The notes under the pieces: model-generated | The model's input: the letters and a program-made list of their open reading frames with translations, nothing else | Database searches by the model: none | Told to the model about the DNA's origin: nothing | Shown here: in pieces, positions 44,290 through 53,219 of the stretch | How positions within the stretch are numbered: position 1 is the first letter of the stretch | How the letters are laid out: every line of letters starts with the position of its first letter | Assembly: GCA_964594075.1 (NCBI GenBank) | Contig: CAZQKW010000014.1 | Coordinates: 1 to 64,000 of the forward strand | DNA length: 64,000 bases | Direction of reading: 5' to 3' | From: CAZQKW01 sp964594075 | GTDB lineage: Bacteria; Desulfobacterota; WTBG01; CAIYCZ01 | Translations under genes and position numbers: made by a program

Positions 44290-45803
44290 AAAAAGCCATT
44301 GGTTTCGACAACGAGTTGTACCTACGCGAGCAATCGGCGGCGATTCTTGACCGTATTAAACTGTTTGGTGGCAAGCTCTATCTGGAATTTGGCGGAAAAT
44401 TGCTGTTTGATTACCATGCCTCGCGGGTGCTGCCGGGGTTTAATCCCAATGTTAAGATGGAACTTCTCCACAAACTCAAAGACCGTGCGGACATTGTGCT
44501 GTGCATCTATGCTGGCGATATCGAACGCAAAAAAGTGCGCGCTGATTTTGGCATTACCTATGATTCTGACGCGCTGAAACTGATTGATGATTTAAAAGAC
44601 TGGGGGCTGGATATTACCGCGGTCGTGATCACGCGATTTGACAATCAGCCGGCAGCAAAAATATTTAAAAACAAACTGGAGCGCAGAAATATCCGCGTCT
44701 ATGTCCACCCCTTTACCAAAGGCTACCCCACTGACGTCAATACCATAGTCAGCGATGAAGGATACGGCAGCAACGAATATATTGAGACCGGCAAACAGCT
44801 CGTGGTGGTTACCGGGCCCGGGCCCGGCAGCGGAAAACTTGCGACCTGCCTTTCGCAACTCTATCATGAACACAAACGCGGCGTAGCCGCAGGCTATGCA
44901 AAACTTGAGACATTTCCGGTATGGAATCTGCCGCTTAAACATCCCGTCAATGTTGCCTATGAGGCGGCAACGGCAGATATCATGGATTTTAACCAGATCG
45001 ACCCGTTTCACCTGGAAGCGCACCACAAAACCGCAATAAATTACAATCGCGATATTGAGATTTTCCCGGTTTTGAAGCGCATCCTTGAGAAAATTTCGGG
45101 CACTGATTCGGTGTATAAGTCCCCGACCGACATGGGCGTGAATAAGGTGGGTTTTGCCATTACGGATGACGCGGTCGTCCAGGAAGCCGCAAAGCAGGAA
45201 CTCATACGCAGATATTTCCGTTATCAGTGTGAATATGTCATGGGATTTGTTGAACGAGAGGCGGTGCAGCGGGTTGAACTATTAATGAATGAACTCGAGG
45301 TTAACATTAACAACCGCAGAGTAGTTCATATGGCGCGCAGAGCTGCAGCAGAAGCGCAGAAGCTGCAAAAAGGCAACGAGGGGATCTTTTGCGGCGCTGC
45401 AATAGAACTGCCGGACGGCACTATCGTGAAGGGCAATAATTCATCACTGTTGCATGCGGCATCAAGCGTGGTCATTAACGCCATAAAAAAATTGGCAGAC
45501 ATTCCGTTTAAAATTCACCTGTTGCCCCAGAACATAACAGAAACCATAGCGCATTTTAAAACATCTATTTTGGACACCAAAACCGCCAGCCTTGATCTGG
45601 AGGAGACGCTTATAGCCCTGAGCATCAGCGCCATGTCCAACCCTGCCGCGCAACTGGCCATTGAGCACCTGAAGGCACTGCGGGACTGCGAAATGCACAT
45701 AACTCATATTCCCACCCCCGGTGACGAGGCTGGCTTGCGTAGATTGGGAATCAATGTCACCAGTGATCCGGATTTTTCGACCAAGAATTTGTTTCTCCAA
45801 TAA
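44286..45803 (+). CDS. DUF1846 (UPF0371) family protein
   Basis: The 505-residue protein starts MKKAIGFDNELYLREQSAAI and continues RIKLFGGKLYLEFGGKLLFD, and contains VVVTGPGPGSGKLATCLSQL (a P-loop-like GPGPGSGK). All are hallmarks of the DUF1846 family, whose members are near 500 residues. Structures are known but no reaction is established; the P-loop suggests nucleotide binding. It overlaps the preceding gene by four bases. A reverse copy of repeat A follows it. Confidence 0.93.
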   Translation: MKKAIGFDNELYLREQSAAILDRIKLFGGKLYLEFGGKLLFDYHASRVLPGFNPNVKMELLHKLKDRADIVLCIYAGDIERKKVRADFGITYDSDALKLIDDLKDWGLDITAVVITRFDNQPAAKIFKNKLERRNIRVYVHPFTKGYPTDVNTIVSDEGYGSNEYIETGKQLVVVTGPGPGSGKLATCLSQLYHEHKRGVAAGYAKLETFPVWNLPLKHPVNVAYEAATADIMDFNQIDPFHLEAHHKTAINYNRDIEIFPVLKRILEKISGTDSVYKSPTDMGVNKVGFAITDDAVVQEAAKQELIRRYFRYQCEYVMGFVEREAVQRVELLMNELEVNINNRRVVHMARRAAAEAQKLQKGNEGIFCGAAIELPDGTIVKGNNSSLLHAASSVVINAIKKLADIPFKIHLLPQNITETIAHFKTSILDTKTASLDLEETLIALSISAMSNPAAQLAIEHLKALRDCEMHITHIPTPGDEAGLRRLGINVTSDPDFSTKNLFLQ

Positions 45804-45809
45804 TGAGCA

Positions 45810-45866
45810 GACCGTTGAAAACGTGCCATGCTGAACAAGGTGAAGAATCTGTGCTTGAGCAGCGCT
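45810..45866 (-). repeat. Dispersed repeat A, copy 6 (inverted)
   Basis: Read on the minus strand it gives CAGATTCTTCACCTTGTTCA, then GCATGGCACGTTTTCAACGG, the family core. It lies between two convergent genes. Confidence 0.65.
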
Positions 45867-45868
45867 GA

Positions 45869-46900
45869 TCAGTCCCACCACGGCAGGATTTTTTTCTTCA
45901 GATCATGAACATCAGGATAAAATGCGTGTTCAAGCGCAGTTTTATTAAGCTTTTTAAAATCATCTACGGTCAGCCCCAGCTCACGCATCGCCCGCAGATA
46001 CTCATCGGTAAGCGTTATGCCTGATATTGCCGGATCATCCGTGTTGAGACTGACGGGCACGCCGAATGCCATGAGTCTCCTTATCGGGTGACTTTTTATA
46101 TCGGATACAACGCCCGTTTGCAGATTACTCGTAAGGCATAGTTCAAGCAGTATATCTCTTTTTTTCAGCAGCCCCATGAGCGTCTCGTCATCCGCCGCCC
46201 TGATTCCATGTCCAATCCGTGCAGCGTGAAACTGCTCAACAGCCTGATAGATATTTTCCGCGCCTCCCGCTTCGCCGGCATGAATACTGAGCTTCAATCC
46301 CAACTGGCGCGCCATGACAAAAACCGCCGTGTATGGTTGCGCGGAATGAGATATTTCATCGCCGGCCAGGTCAAGTCCATAAAAATAACCCGGCGGCAGG
46401 CTGGCTATCATGTTGAGAGTTTGCTCTGCAAGCGCAACACCATAATCCCTGCTGATGGTTGCGATGGGAATAACAATGACGGCAAAATCGCGGGATGCCC
46501 GGTCAATCGCGTCCTGAATCCAGTGTACCACATCCCATTCTGGGAACCGCCCGTTGCAGGAAAAATGGGTCGGACTGTAACGGAGTTCAAGATATTTGAC
46601 ACCATCCGCCGCCGCATCCCTGACCGCGCGGTATGCAATCTCTTCAACTGCCTCGCGGCACGGATAAAAACAGCGGAACACTTTAAACTTGTTTAAAAAG
46701 TTATGGAAACCCGGCGGGTCATTAATCATCTGCACAAGCGGGCGTAATGACTCAACACTGTCGGCGGGGAGCCTGCCGCCATAGGTTCTGGCAATTTCGA
46801 TAAAGGTTTCGGGTAAAATACTTCCCTCAAGATGGCGATGGAGATCTACCTTGGGAAAATTTTTCATTTGTGCGTAGAGGTCTTTTGTTTGCATAGTCAT
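45869..46900 (-). CDS. add: Adenosine deaminase
   Basis: About 343 residues of the metal-dependent hydrolase type. PKVDLHRHLEGSILPETFI has the two zinc histidines, LSIHAGEAGG the third histidine with catalytic glutamate, RIGHGIRAADD follows, and PVSLNTDDPAISGITLTDEY has the catalytic aspartates. It converts adenosine to inosine in purine salvage; some members act on adenine or related compounds instead. The start is ATG 46900 or 46894; the TTG opening the frame at 46906 is less likely. It is divergent from the lipoprotein gene. Confidence 0.93.
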   Translation of the reverse strand: MTMQTKDLYAQMKNFPKVDLHRHLEGSILPETFIEIARTYGGRLPADSVESLRPLVQMINDPPGFHNFLNKFKVFRCFYPCREAVEEIAYRAVRDAAADGVKYLELRYSPTHFSCNGRFPEWDVVHWIQDAIDRASRDFAVIVIPIATISRDYGVALAEQTLNMIASLPPGYFYGLDLAGDEISHSAQPYTAVFVMARQLGLKLSIHAGEAGGAENIYQAVEQFHAARIGHGIRAADDETLMGLLKKRDILLELCLTSNLQTGVVSDIKSHPIRRLMAFGVPVSLNTDDPAISGITLTDEYLRAMRELGLTVDDFKKLNKTALEHAFYPDVHDLKKKILPWWD

Positions 46901-46928
46901 TGACAAAAACCGGCATTATTCTTATAAC
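46900..46928 (+). promoter_or_regulatory. Sigma-70-type promoter of the lipoprotein gene
   Basis: TTGACA (46900-46905), a 17-base spacer and TATAAC (46923-46928) point to a start of transcription near 46935, upstream of the coding starts at 46965 and 46995. Confidence 0.6.
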
Positions 46929-46994
46929 AATTTTCAGCTCCATGAAAGCAGGCAGTCCCATCAGATGCGAGAATCAGTCCATAGCGGAAATTAC

Positions 46995-47555
46995 ATGAGT
47001 GTTTTTAATCGTTTCTTTGCCAATACCCGAGCCGTTTGTATACTCATTGCAATGGGCGTCTTCGCTGTTGGCTGTGGCGAGCGGGAAACGCCGCCTTTCT
47101 TTACCGCACAGGTAATTGACCTGTTTGGTCAAGCCACGATCGTTAAAAATTTAAAAATATTGTACACGTGGGAGGAGCGAGGAGAAACGCCATTTCTAAA
47201 ACCCTATTCATATTATGCGAAAGAACTGATTGTAGAGGTTATGCAGCCGGTCCCCGGAGAAACCCGGCGCGTTACCATTGAAACACAAAAGATCCCTTTG
47301 ACGGATGTTCAACGGGTATCATTTATAAGAGAAGAAGTCGGAACGCGCATCAAGATAGATTTAAAAAACGGAAATCAGATAATGGCTACTGACCGTTTCC
47401 CGCAGATATTAAAACGCGGAGAGAAAACCGGTTTTGCCGATTATAAAATCTACGTTACCGGCACCGTGGCGAGCGGTTCAAAACCAACGCCATTCAAATG
47501 TGCGTGGGACATGTTGAAACAATTTGAAATTACAACAATCGCCGAAACACGTTAA
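46995..47555 (+). CDS. Hypothetical lipoprotein
   Basis: The start at 46995 gives a lipoprotein signal: basic FNRFFANTR, hydrophobic core AVCILIAMG, lipobox VFAVGC. The frame also opens at ATG 46965. The mature part (about 160 residues) is beta-rich with alternating charged strands (PGETRRVTIETQKIPLTDVQ) and belongs to no family I know. GGAAA precedes the ATG. It is convergent with apbE. Confidence 0.72.
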   Translation: MSVFNRFFANTRAVCILIAMGVFAVGCGERETPPFFTAQVIDLFGQATIVKNLKILYTWEERGETPFLKPYSYYAKELIVEVMQPVPGETRRVTIETQKIPLTDVQRVSFIREEVGTRIKIDLKNGNQIMATDRFPQILKRGEKTGFADYKIYVTGTVASGSKPTPFKCAWDMLKQFEITTIAETR

Positions 47556-47567
47556 GCCGAATCCCTT

Positions 47568-48602
47568 TCAATACGCAATGGGCTTCGTCGGCCATCCCTC
47601 GGAAACGGTAATTTTCCCTCCCTCAGAAACAATAAGCGCCTCCACCCCAGGATAATTTTTCACCAATTTGATGCCATTGTCAGCGCCAAGCACAAACAAG
47701 GCGGTAGAAAGCGCGTCGCTGGTCATGCCATCCGGGGCAATGACACTTACTGACTGTAAATGGGGGACCGGCTCGCCTGTTCTGGGATCAATAATATGTG
47801 TTCTGCGTGTGCCTTTCTTTTCGTAATATATCTCATAATCTCCTGATGTCGAGATTGCGCAATCCGTGAGGGACACAACGGTCAGCAGCTGCCCGGGCTT
47901 ACGGGGATGCTGGATCCCGATTTGCCAAAGCGAACCGTCTGGTTTATGTCCTCGTGCCAGAATAGTCCCCCCGGCAACAATTAACGCATGACTTATACCC
48001 CTTTTTTTCAAAATAATCAAAGCGCGGTCAGCGACATAACCTTTGGAAAATGATCCTACATCAATCCACATGCCTTTTCTGGCAAGCCGAGCGCTTCTTT
48101 TAACCAGACCATCCGCCGTCCTCTGTTCAAACAGCTCCAACGCACGATAATCAACCAAGGATTTGGCTCTTGCGCGCGCCGCGGCGTCGGGTTCAGGGGA
48201 TGGAATCCCCACCTCATCTGTGCCAAATCCCCATAACCGTAACAGCGGCCCGATGGTAATATCAAGCGCTCCTCCGGTCATGTCACAAAACGCGATGGCA
48301 CGCGTGAGCGCTTCCATTGTTTCTGGGCTAATCGGCACCGCACGGTTGCCGGCATGTTGATTAATGCGCGATATTTCACTGCGGTCATCATAATTGTTGA
48401 GCAGGTAATTAACCCGCTCCATCTCAACAAAAGCTTCTTCTATTGCTGTTTCTGCATGATCTCCCCATGCCTTAATTTCGACAAACGTATGCAGCAGCGG
48501 CCGGGACCGTGACACGACCGCTGCACTGTCCGCGAATACCATATCAGAGCATACATTTGACACGAGCAAGACCAGACAGATATAATAGTATCTCATTTTC
48601 AT
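47568..48602 (-). CDS. apbE: FAD:protein FMN transferase
   Basis: The 344-residue protein has a signal peptide or anchor (hydrophobic 6-22) and the ApbE domain with DITIGPLLRLWGFG, WIDVGSFSKGYVADRALIIL, GDYEIYYEKKGTRRTHIIDP and MTSDALSTALFVLG. ApbE covalently attaches FMN to threonine residues of exported redox proteins such as RnfG/NqrC. No Rnf/Nqr genes are in the window, so its target lies elsewhere. The length is typical. Confidence 0.93.
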   Translation of the reverse strand: MKMRYYYICLVLLVSNVCSDMVFADSAAVVSRSRPLLHTFVEIKAWGDHAETAIEEAFVEMERVNYLLNNYDDRSEISRINQHAGNRAVPISPETMEALTRAIAFCDMTGGALDITIGPLLRLWGFGTDEVGIPSPEPDAAARARAKSLVDYRALELFEQRTADGLVKRSARLARKGMWIDVGSFSKGYVADRALIILKKRGISHALIVAGGTILARGHKPDGSLWQIGIQHPRKPGQLLTVVSLTDCAISTSGDYEIYYEKKGTRRTHIIDPRTGEPVPHLQSVSVIAPDGMTSDALSTALFVLGADNGIKLVKNYPGVEALIVSEGGKITVSEGWPTKPIAY

Positions 48603-48729
48603 GTGCGTGCATTCAGAATATATGCGTCATGGGATAGCGTCTCCGGCAAACACTGTAACCGCGAGATTTGCTTATAGACATTTTTTTAAAAAAAGAGCAT
48701 ACAGATAATCAAATACGGATGCCCGGCCT

Positions 48730-49449
48730 ATGAAAAAAACATATTTTATTGCAGATGTTCACTTGAACAGCGCCTTTTCTGATCATGAACAGCTTTTTCT
48801 GTCCTTCCTGACCATGATTGGTGCCGAGCAGGGAGACCTCTACGTGCTGGGCGATCTTTTTGATTTCTGGGCAAATAATAAAGCAGTTATTGCAGCAAAC
48901 CGAACGGTATTAGACCGGATGAAACAGTTGACCGATCATGATTCAAGGATTTATCTGTTGATAGGAAACCGTGATTTGCTGATTAACCAGAAAGTTTTGT
49001 CTCAATTCGGCATAGTTTTTCTTGGCGAACAGACCACCATCAAACTTGATGATAAAAACGTCTTTCTCACCCATGGCCACCTGCTCTGCACGCTGGACAT
49101 AAAATTTCAGCGCTATAAGAAACGCGTTTGGCCGTTATTTCGATTTTTTGATAAAATCATGCCTGGACCGGTTGAAAATTATCTCGCACAAAAATTTATT
49201 CTTAAAAGCAAACAGGTCATTACCAGTCAAGATCCCGCGCGATTTCAATTTTCCCGGACTGCGATCAAGGACTGTTTTCAGCAGGGTCATGATATAATCA
49301 TTTGCGGCCATGCGCATAATAGCATGATGGAACGGTTTGGCGAAAAATTTTTTTATGCTCTGCCTGCGTGGAATAACCATAAAGGCGGTTACGTGCTGTA
49401 TTATAAGGGGTTGTTTTCACTCTGCGAGTTTCCTTCGGCAACTCGATGA
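48730..49449 (+). CDS. lpxH: UDP-2,3-diacylglucosamine hydrolase (metallophosphoesterase)
   Basis: The 239-residue protein shows all metallophosphoesterase blocks: FIADVHLN, DLYVLGDLFDFWANN, YLLIGNRDLLIN, FLTHGHLLCTLD and IIICGHAHNSMMERFG. The size and the LGDLFDFW variant match LpxH, which releases UMP from UDP-2,3-diacylglucosamine in lipid A synthesis at the inner membrane. It is followed 18 bases later by the AsmA-like gene. Confidence 0.85.
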   Translation: MKKTYFIADVHLNSAFSDHEQLFLSFLTMIGAEQGDLYVLGDLFDFWANNKAVIAANRTVLDRMKQLTDHDSRIYLLIGNRDLLINQKVLSQFGIVFLGEQTTIKLDDKNVFLTHGHLLCTLDIKFQRYKKRVWPLFRFFDKIMPGPVENYLAQKFILKSKQVITSQDPARFQFSRTAIKDCFQQGHDIIICGHAHNSMMERFGEKFFYALPAWNNHKGGYVLYYKGLFSLCEFPSATR

Positions 49450-49467
49450 AGCAAAGGCGCGTCTGCT

Positions 49468-50193
49468 ATGAACCATAGAACAGTCATAGGTCTGCTTTTT
49501 ATTGCCGGGGCGCTGTGCGTCCTGTATATCTTTGCAAATTTTATTGTGCAAAAAGTAACCGAGGCGCGGCTCACCAAAACGATTGGATTGAGAACGCAAA
49601 TGGCCGATTTCTGGATATCGCCGATAAATAGCACAATTAATATTAAACGGCTTACGATTGCAAACCCTGAAGGATTCTCAAACAAACCACTTTTTAAGCT
49701 CAAATCCTGCAGCGCATCGGTAAAATTTTCAACCCTTACCCAAGACATCATTTACATTGAATCTATTAAGCTGCGGGGGATTACCATTACTGCCGAGCAC
49801 ACCAAAGATGGTTTAAACCTTGATTATCTGAAAAAAGGCAAAACTAAATCTGATATACCCAAAGAGAAGAAAGAACAAAATGGTTCCGGTGATGCTGGTA
49901 TTAATCAAACCCGTCCTAAAAAACGCTTTATAATTGAAAACCTGGAGGCAAAAAACATCGAGGTGTGCCTCTCTTCAATTTCAATGGGCAAAAATACAAT
50001 TAATTTCAAACTCCCCAATGTAATCCTTGAGAATTTTGCAGAAACAGATCAAACCCCGCTCACGGCTGATGAAATAATTTACCGGCTGGTGTCCAGCATT
50101 ATAGAGCGAATGGTTACCCAGAGCCCGGAAATATATCAGAAACTAATCCGAAAGTTTTTATTTGAGCAGTTGAATAACTTCTATAAAAAATAG
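49468..50193 (+). CDS. AsmA-like membrane-anchored protein
   Basis: The 241-residue protein has one N-terminal membrane helix (7-26). An AsmA/DUF748-type beta repeat region follows with INIKRLTIANPEGFSNKPLF and ENLEAKNIEVCLSSISM. AsmA-like proteins line phospholipid routes across the periplasm, but this one is far shorter than the family norm and may be only a domain. It lies directly downstream of lpxH, which suits an envelope role. Confidence 0.65.
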   Translation: MNHRTVIGLLFIAGALCVLYIFANFIVQKVTEARLTKTIGLRTQMADFWISPINSTINIKRLTIANPEGFSNKPLFKLKSCSASVKFSTLTQDIIYIESIKLRGITITAEHTKDGLNLDYLKKGKTKSDIPKEKKEQNGSGDAGINQTRPKKRFIIENLEAKNIEVCLSSISMGKNTINFKLPNVILENFAETDQTPLTADEIIYRLVSSIIERMVTQSPEIYQKLIRKFLFEQLNNFYKK

Positions 50194-50212
50194 CTTCAGG
50201 AGATATTCAGCA

Positions 50213-50503
50213 TTAAAACTTCTCTGATGCTCTCGGGCAAGAAAACAGCGGATCCTGAATGTGCTCCGCTCTGCACACCGGGCAACGACTGGGCGGTTTA
50301 AGGACAGTGCGTTTGCTAAATCGGAAACCGCAGATTAAACATACTGCCGGCTTCATTTTGAACATTCCTTTTAGCGAACGCTTTATATGATCTAAATGGT
50401 CGTAAACCTCTTTTTCCGGGATATGCCGTGCTTTGGAAATATCGCGGGCTGCCCATTCTCCTGTGCTGAGCAATTCAATGATATCCTTTCTTACGGTTGA
50501 CAT
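50213..50503 (-). CDS. Winged-helix/zinc-ribbon transcriptional regulator
   Basis: The 96-residue protein has an ArsR-like N-terminal helix-turn-helix (MSTVRKDIIELLSTGEWAAR, DISKARHIPEKEVYDHLDHI) and a C-terminal zinc ribbon (AVCLICGF with SRCPVCRAEHI, the C-x2-C...C-x2-C pairs). Such proteins are common small archaeal and bacterial regulators with unknown ligands. A GGAGGA site precedes the start. Confidence 0.8.
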   Translation of the reverse strand: MSTVRKDIIELLSTGEWAARDISKARHIPEKEVYDHLDHIKRSLKGMFKMKPAVCLICGFRFSKRTVLKPPSRCPVCRAEHIQDPLFSCPRASEKF

Positions 50504-50925
50504 GGCCGGTGTTCCTCCTCAATCAACCACATTTTACAAAAATACGGACAGTTATTTTTTTTAACGTGTGTATCATGTAGCACATTTTTTTGCCACCGCA
50601 CTACTTAATTCTCATTCCCCATAAGTAAGATCATCCTAAGATAACAATTAAACGATTTAAAATGCAATTAGATATTATTTTATATATATTATAAAAAATT
50701 TCAACAATATAAACACAATAAAATTAGCATTAATGAGATAATCTAATATACTTGGCTCGTTTAAATTATTTTTAATGAGATAAAATTTTTAATATTGACT
50801 TATTTATAATAATATGACTAAAATATCAGCGATGATGAATAATAAAATTATAATACTTGCAATTATTATTTTTTATGCTAATATTTAAATTGAGGGGAAA
50901 ATATAAGGAAAAGGAGAATGGTTAC
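50504..50925. other. Very A+T-rich gene-free stretch
   Basis: About 420 bases with long A/T runs and no coding frame. It contrasts strongly with neighbours and precedes the excisionase-like gene, so it may be a laterally acquired or regulatory segment. Confidence 0.5.
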
Positions 50926-51111
50926 ATGAGAAGGAAAAATAAAGATTTGAATCCCGACACGTCCATACTCACGGCGGACGAGGTGGCGGAGTTTTTAAAA
51001 CTCTCCAAAATTACAGTGTATAAACTTGCAAAACAGGGTTCAATCCCTGGTTTCAGAGTAGGCGGTTCCTGGAGATTCAATAAATCCTTTATTGAAAAAA
51101 TGATGAAATAA
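50926..51111 (+). CDS. Excisionase/MerR-type helix-turn-helix (HTH_17) DNA-binding protein
   Basis: The 61-residue protein has the HTH_17 pattern ILTADEVAEFLKLSKITVYK, then LAKQGSIPGFRVGGSWRFNK, with the typical R-V-G-G/W-R-F wing. Such stand-alone domains are found in excisionases and in small regulators. AAGGAG lies nine bases before ATG 50926; the frame upstream of it is in A+T-rich sequence and unlikely. A terminator follows 22 bases after the stop, so it is monocistronic. Confidence 0.85.
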   Translation: MRRKNKDLNPDTSILTADEVAEFLKLSKITVYKLAKQGSIPGFRVGGSWRFNKSFIEKMMK

Positions 51112-51132
51112 GTTTCTGAAGCATACTGATTT

Positions 51133-51176
51133 AAAAGAGTTCTTTTGTTATAGTGCAGAGGAACTCTTTTTTTATT
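51133..51176 (+). terminator. Rho-independent terminator after the HTH_17 gene
   Basis: AAAAGAGTTC pairs perfectly with GAACTCTTTT, followed by a T-rich tail. Confidence 0.88.
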
Positions 51177-51241
51177 AGATTAATTCAAAAGCCCATTAAA
51201 ACGAGAAGAACTGCAGAATTGGCTTTGCAGGAATAATGCGA

Positions 51242-51318
51242 TGGTGGCGGTGCAGGGATTTGAACCCCGGACACTGCGGATATGAGCCGCATGCTCTAAC
51301 CATCTGAGCTACACCGCC
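51242..51318 (-). tRNA. tRNA-Met (CAT anticodon), elongator type
   Basis: The minus strand folds as a complete tRNA: acceptor GGCGGTG/CACCGCC, D-arm GCTC...GAGC, anticodon stem TGCGG/CCGCA with loop CTCATAT (anticodon CAT at 51282-51284), T-arm CGGGG/CCCTG with TTCAAAT, discriminator A and an encoded CCA at 51242-51244. The G1-C72 pair and the absence of three G-C pairs in the anticodon stem argue against initiator tRNA. tRNA-Ile with lysidine cannot be fully excluded. The rest of 51319-51571 holds no gene. Confidence 0.95.
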
Positions 51319-51362
51319 AGTAGTGTTGTGAAAACGGAGATATTCATTTACCCGTGGATCTA

Positions 51363-51391
51363 TGTTAATATAGAAACAAAAAGATTGTCAA
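51363..51391 (-). promoter_or_regulatory. Probable tRNA promoter
   Basis: On the minus strand TTGACA (51386-51391) and TTAACA (51363-51368) are 17 bases apart, about 45 bases upstream of the mature tRNA 5' end. Confidence 0.5.
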
Positions 51392-51571
51392 CGATAATTT
51401 CGGTTTCGGACTGTTCTTCATGAAATGTCGTGCAGTGGGCGGGAGTTAAATGCATGCGAAAAGGCACATTGTCGTGACTGTGAGAGCTCAAAACCCGCCA
51501 CAAAAAAATCAGTACGCCATCGAGCGGCGCCTTAGCTGTCTTGATATTATTAGGGAAAATTACCGCGCTTC

Positions 51572-53050
51572 ATGAACACTCTCTATCAACGAATTACATT
51601 AATAATCTGCGTGACGAGCATCTTTATTTCATTGTCAGGCTGCGCCACCAATCCCGTCACCAAACAGCCTGAATTCGTCCTCATGTCAGAGGAACAGGAA
51701 CTCTCCATCGGACGGGAGATGGACCCAAAGATTATTCAAGAATATGGTTTATACCCTGACAGCCATCTCCAGGAGTATGTGGAAACCATTGGAAAACGTC
51801 TTGCAAACGTTTCTGACCGCCATGATTTGTTTTTTCATTTCAAGGTTGTTGACACGCCCCTGGTAAATGCGTTTGCCCTACCGGGCGGCTATGTTTATGT
51901 CACGCGCGGTCTATTGGCTTATGTCAACAGCGAAGCTGAACTTGCCGGCGTGCTGGGACATGAAATCGGCCACATTACCGCGCGCCATGCAGTCCGTCAA
52001 TATACCAAAGCCGCAAGCTATAATATCGCAACCAATATCGCTTCAATCTTTTTCCCCCAAATAAATAACTTCGGGCAAATCGCTGACATTGCGTTTCTGG
52101 CTATAACCAGCGGCTACAGCAGAGAATATGAACGCGAAGCAGACCGGCTGGGAGTAAAATATGCCTTTGCAGCGGGTTATGACCCACAGGCAATATCAGC
52201 TTTTCTGCAAACACTTTCACTGCTGGATAAAGTTGAAGGCAAAAAGTCATACCACGGTTTATTTTCAACCCATCCGCGAACTGAGGAGCGCATGAACCTT
52301 GCAGATGCTGAGGCTGCACAAAAAACACAGCCGTTCACCACACGGCTTACAGTGGGCAGAGAGAATTGCCTCAAACGGATTGAGGGGCTTCTTTATGGTC
52401 CCGACCCCAAAGAAGGGATCGTCAAGGGCGAAATCTTTCAACATCCGGATCTAAAAATCCAGCTTACCTTTCCCAAAGGATGGAACATTGAAAATAAGCG
52501 AGATGTGGTTATTGCAATAAATTCCTCAAAAGAACTATCCGTGCAGCTCAGGCTTGACCATCTCAATAAAAAAACACCTCTTACGGCTGTTGCCCGAAGT
52601 ATTGCGGCGAAGAATGGCTTCAGAGAAACTTCAGGCGGTATAACGCGCGTAAATGGTTTGGATGCCTATGTGGGGACGTATTTTGGAAAAACCCAGAACA
52701 CTGGTTATGTAACAGCCCGTATCGGGTTCTTTCAGGACGAGGATATTGTTCATATTATTATGGGCTTTTCCCGTCCCGAGCAATTCTCCACAGCCCTGCC
52801 CTTGTTTAATGCCACCATTAATAGTTTCCGCAAGCTGTCGGTCAAAGAAGCGCAGATGATAAAGCCATCTCGCATTGCTCTTTATACGGTCAAGGCTGGC
52901 GACACGTTGACCGCCATTTGTAAAGAATTTGGTCGGCCGCCTGAGGAAGCAAAGACACTGGCCCTGCTAAACGGCATGAACCCTTATCAGATGTCTCCCC
53001 ATGCCGCATTAAAGCCCGGAACAGTAATCAAAGTGATCAAAAATGAATAA
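51572..53050 (+). CDS. M48-family periplasmic metalloprotease lipoprotein with C-terminal LysM domain
   Basis: The 492-residue protein has a lipobox (SLSGCATNPVT) and the M48 catalytic helix GVLGHEIGHITARHAVRQYT (HExxH). The third zinc ligand is in YEREADRLGVKYAFAAGY, and FSTHPRTEERM completes the BepA/YcaL pattern. Residues 290-430 are a separate beta domain, and the last 50 are LysM (YTVKAGDTLTAICKEFGRPP). It probably degrades or matures misfolded outer-membrane proteins, anchored to the envelope with peptidoglycan binding through LysM. The start is ATG 51572 without a strong ribosome binding site. Confidence 0.92.
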   Translation: MNTLYQRITLIICVTSIFISLSGCATNPVTKQPEFVLMSEEQELSIGREMDPKIIQEYGLYPDSHLQEYVETIGKRLANVSDRHDLFFHFKVVDTPLVNAFALPGGYVYVTRGLLAYVNSEAELAGVLGHEIGHITARHAVRQYTKAASYNIATNIASIFFPQINNFGQIADIAFLAITSGYSREYEREADRLGVKYAFAAGYDPQAISAFLQTLSLLDKVEGKKSYHGLFSTHPRTEERMNLADAEAAQKTQPFTTRLTVGRENCLKRIEGLLYGPDPKEGIVKGEIFQHPDLKIQLTFPKGWNIENKRDVVIAINSSKELSVQLRLDHLNKKTPLTAVARSIAAKNGFRETSGGITRVNGLDAYVGTYFGKTQNTGYVTARIGFFQDEDIVHIIMGFSRPEQFSTALPLFNATINSFRKLSVKEAQMIKPSRIALYTVKAGDTLTAICKEFGRPPEEAKTLALLNGMNPYQMSPHAALKPGTVIKVIKNE

Positions 53051-53219
53051 GGCGGTTCGCGGTAAGTTCTTTGATTCTTACTTGTTTAAATCTAAGAATT
53101 TTGCTCTCATATTGGTATGGTTTGACTATGGAACCAGCAGTCAAATATCTGTGTTTAGTTTTTAGCAAAATTGTGCTGCTGTTGAGCGACAGCTCATGGT
53201 ATTTTAAAATGGGTATCAC

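Noticed and set aside
51242..51318. Initiator tRNA or tRNA-Ile (CAT) reading of the tRNA
   Set aside because: Paired G1-C72 and lack of three G-C pairs in the anticodon stem do not fit initiator; close match to elongator Met is preferred, though Ile2 cannot be fully excluded.
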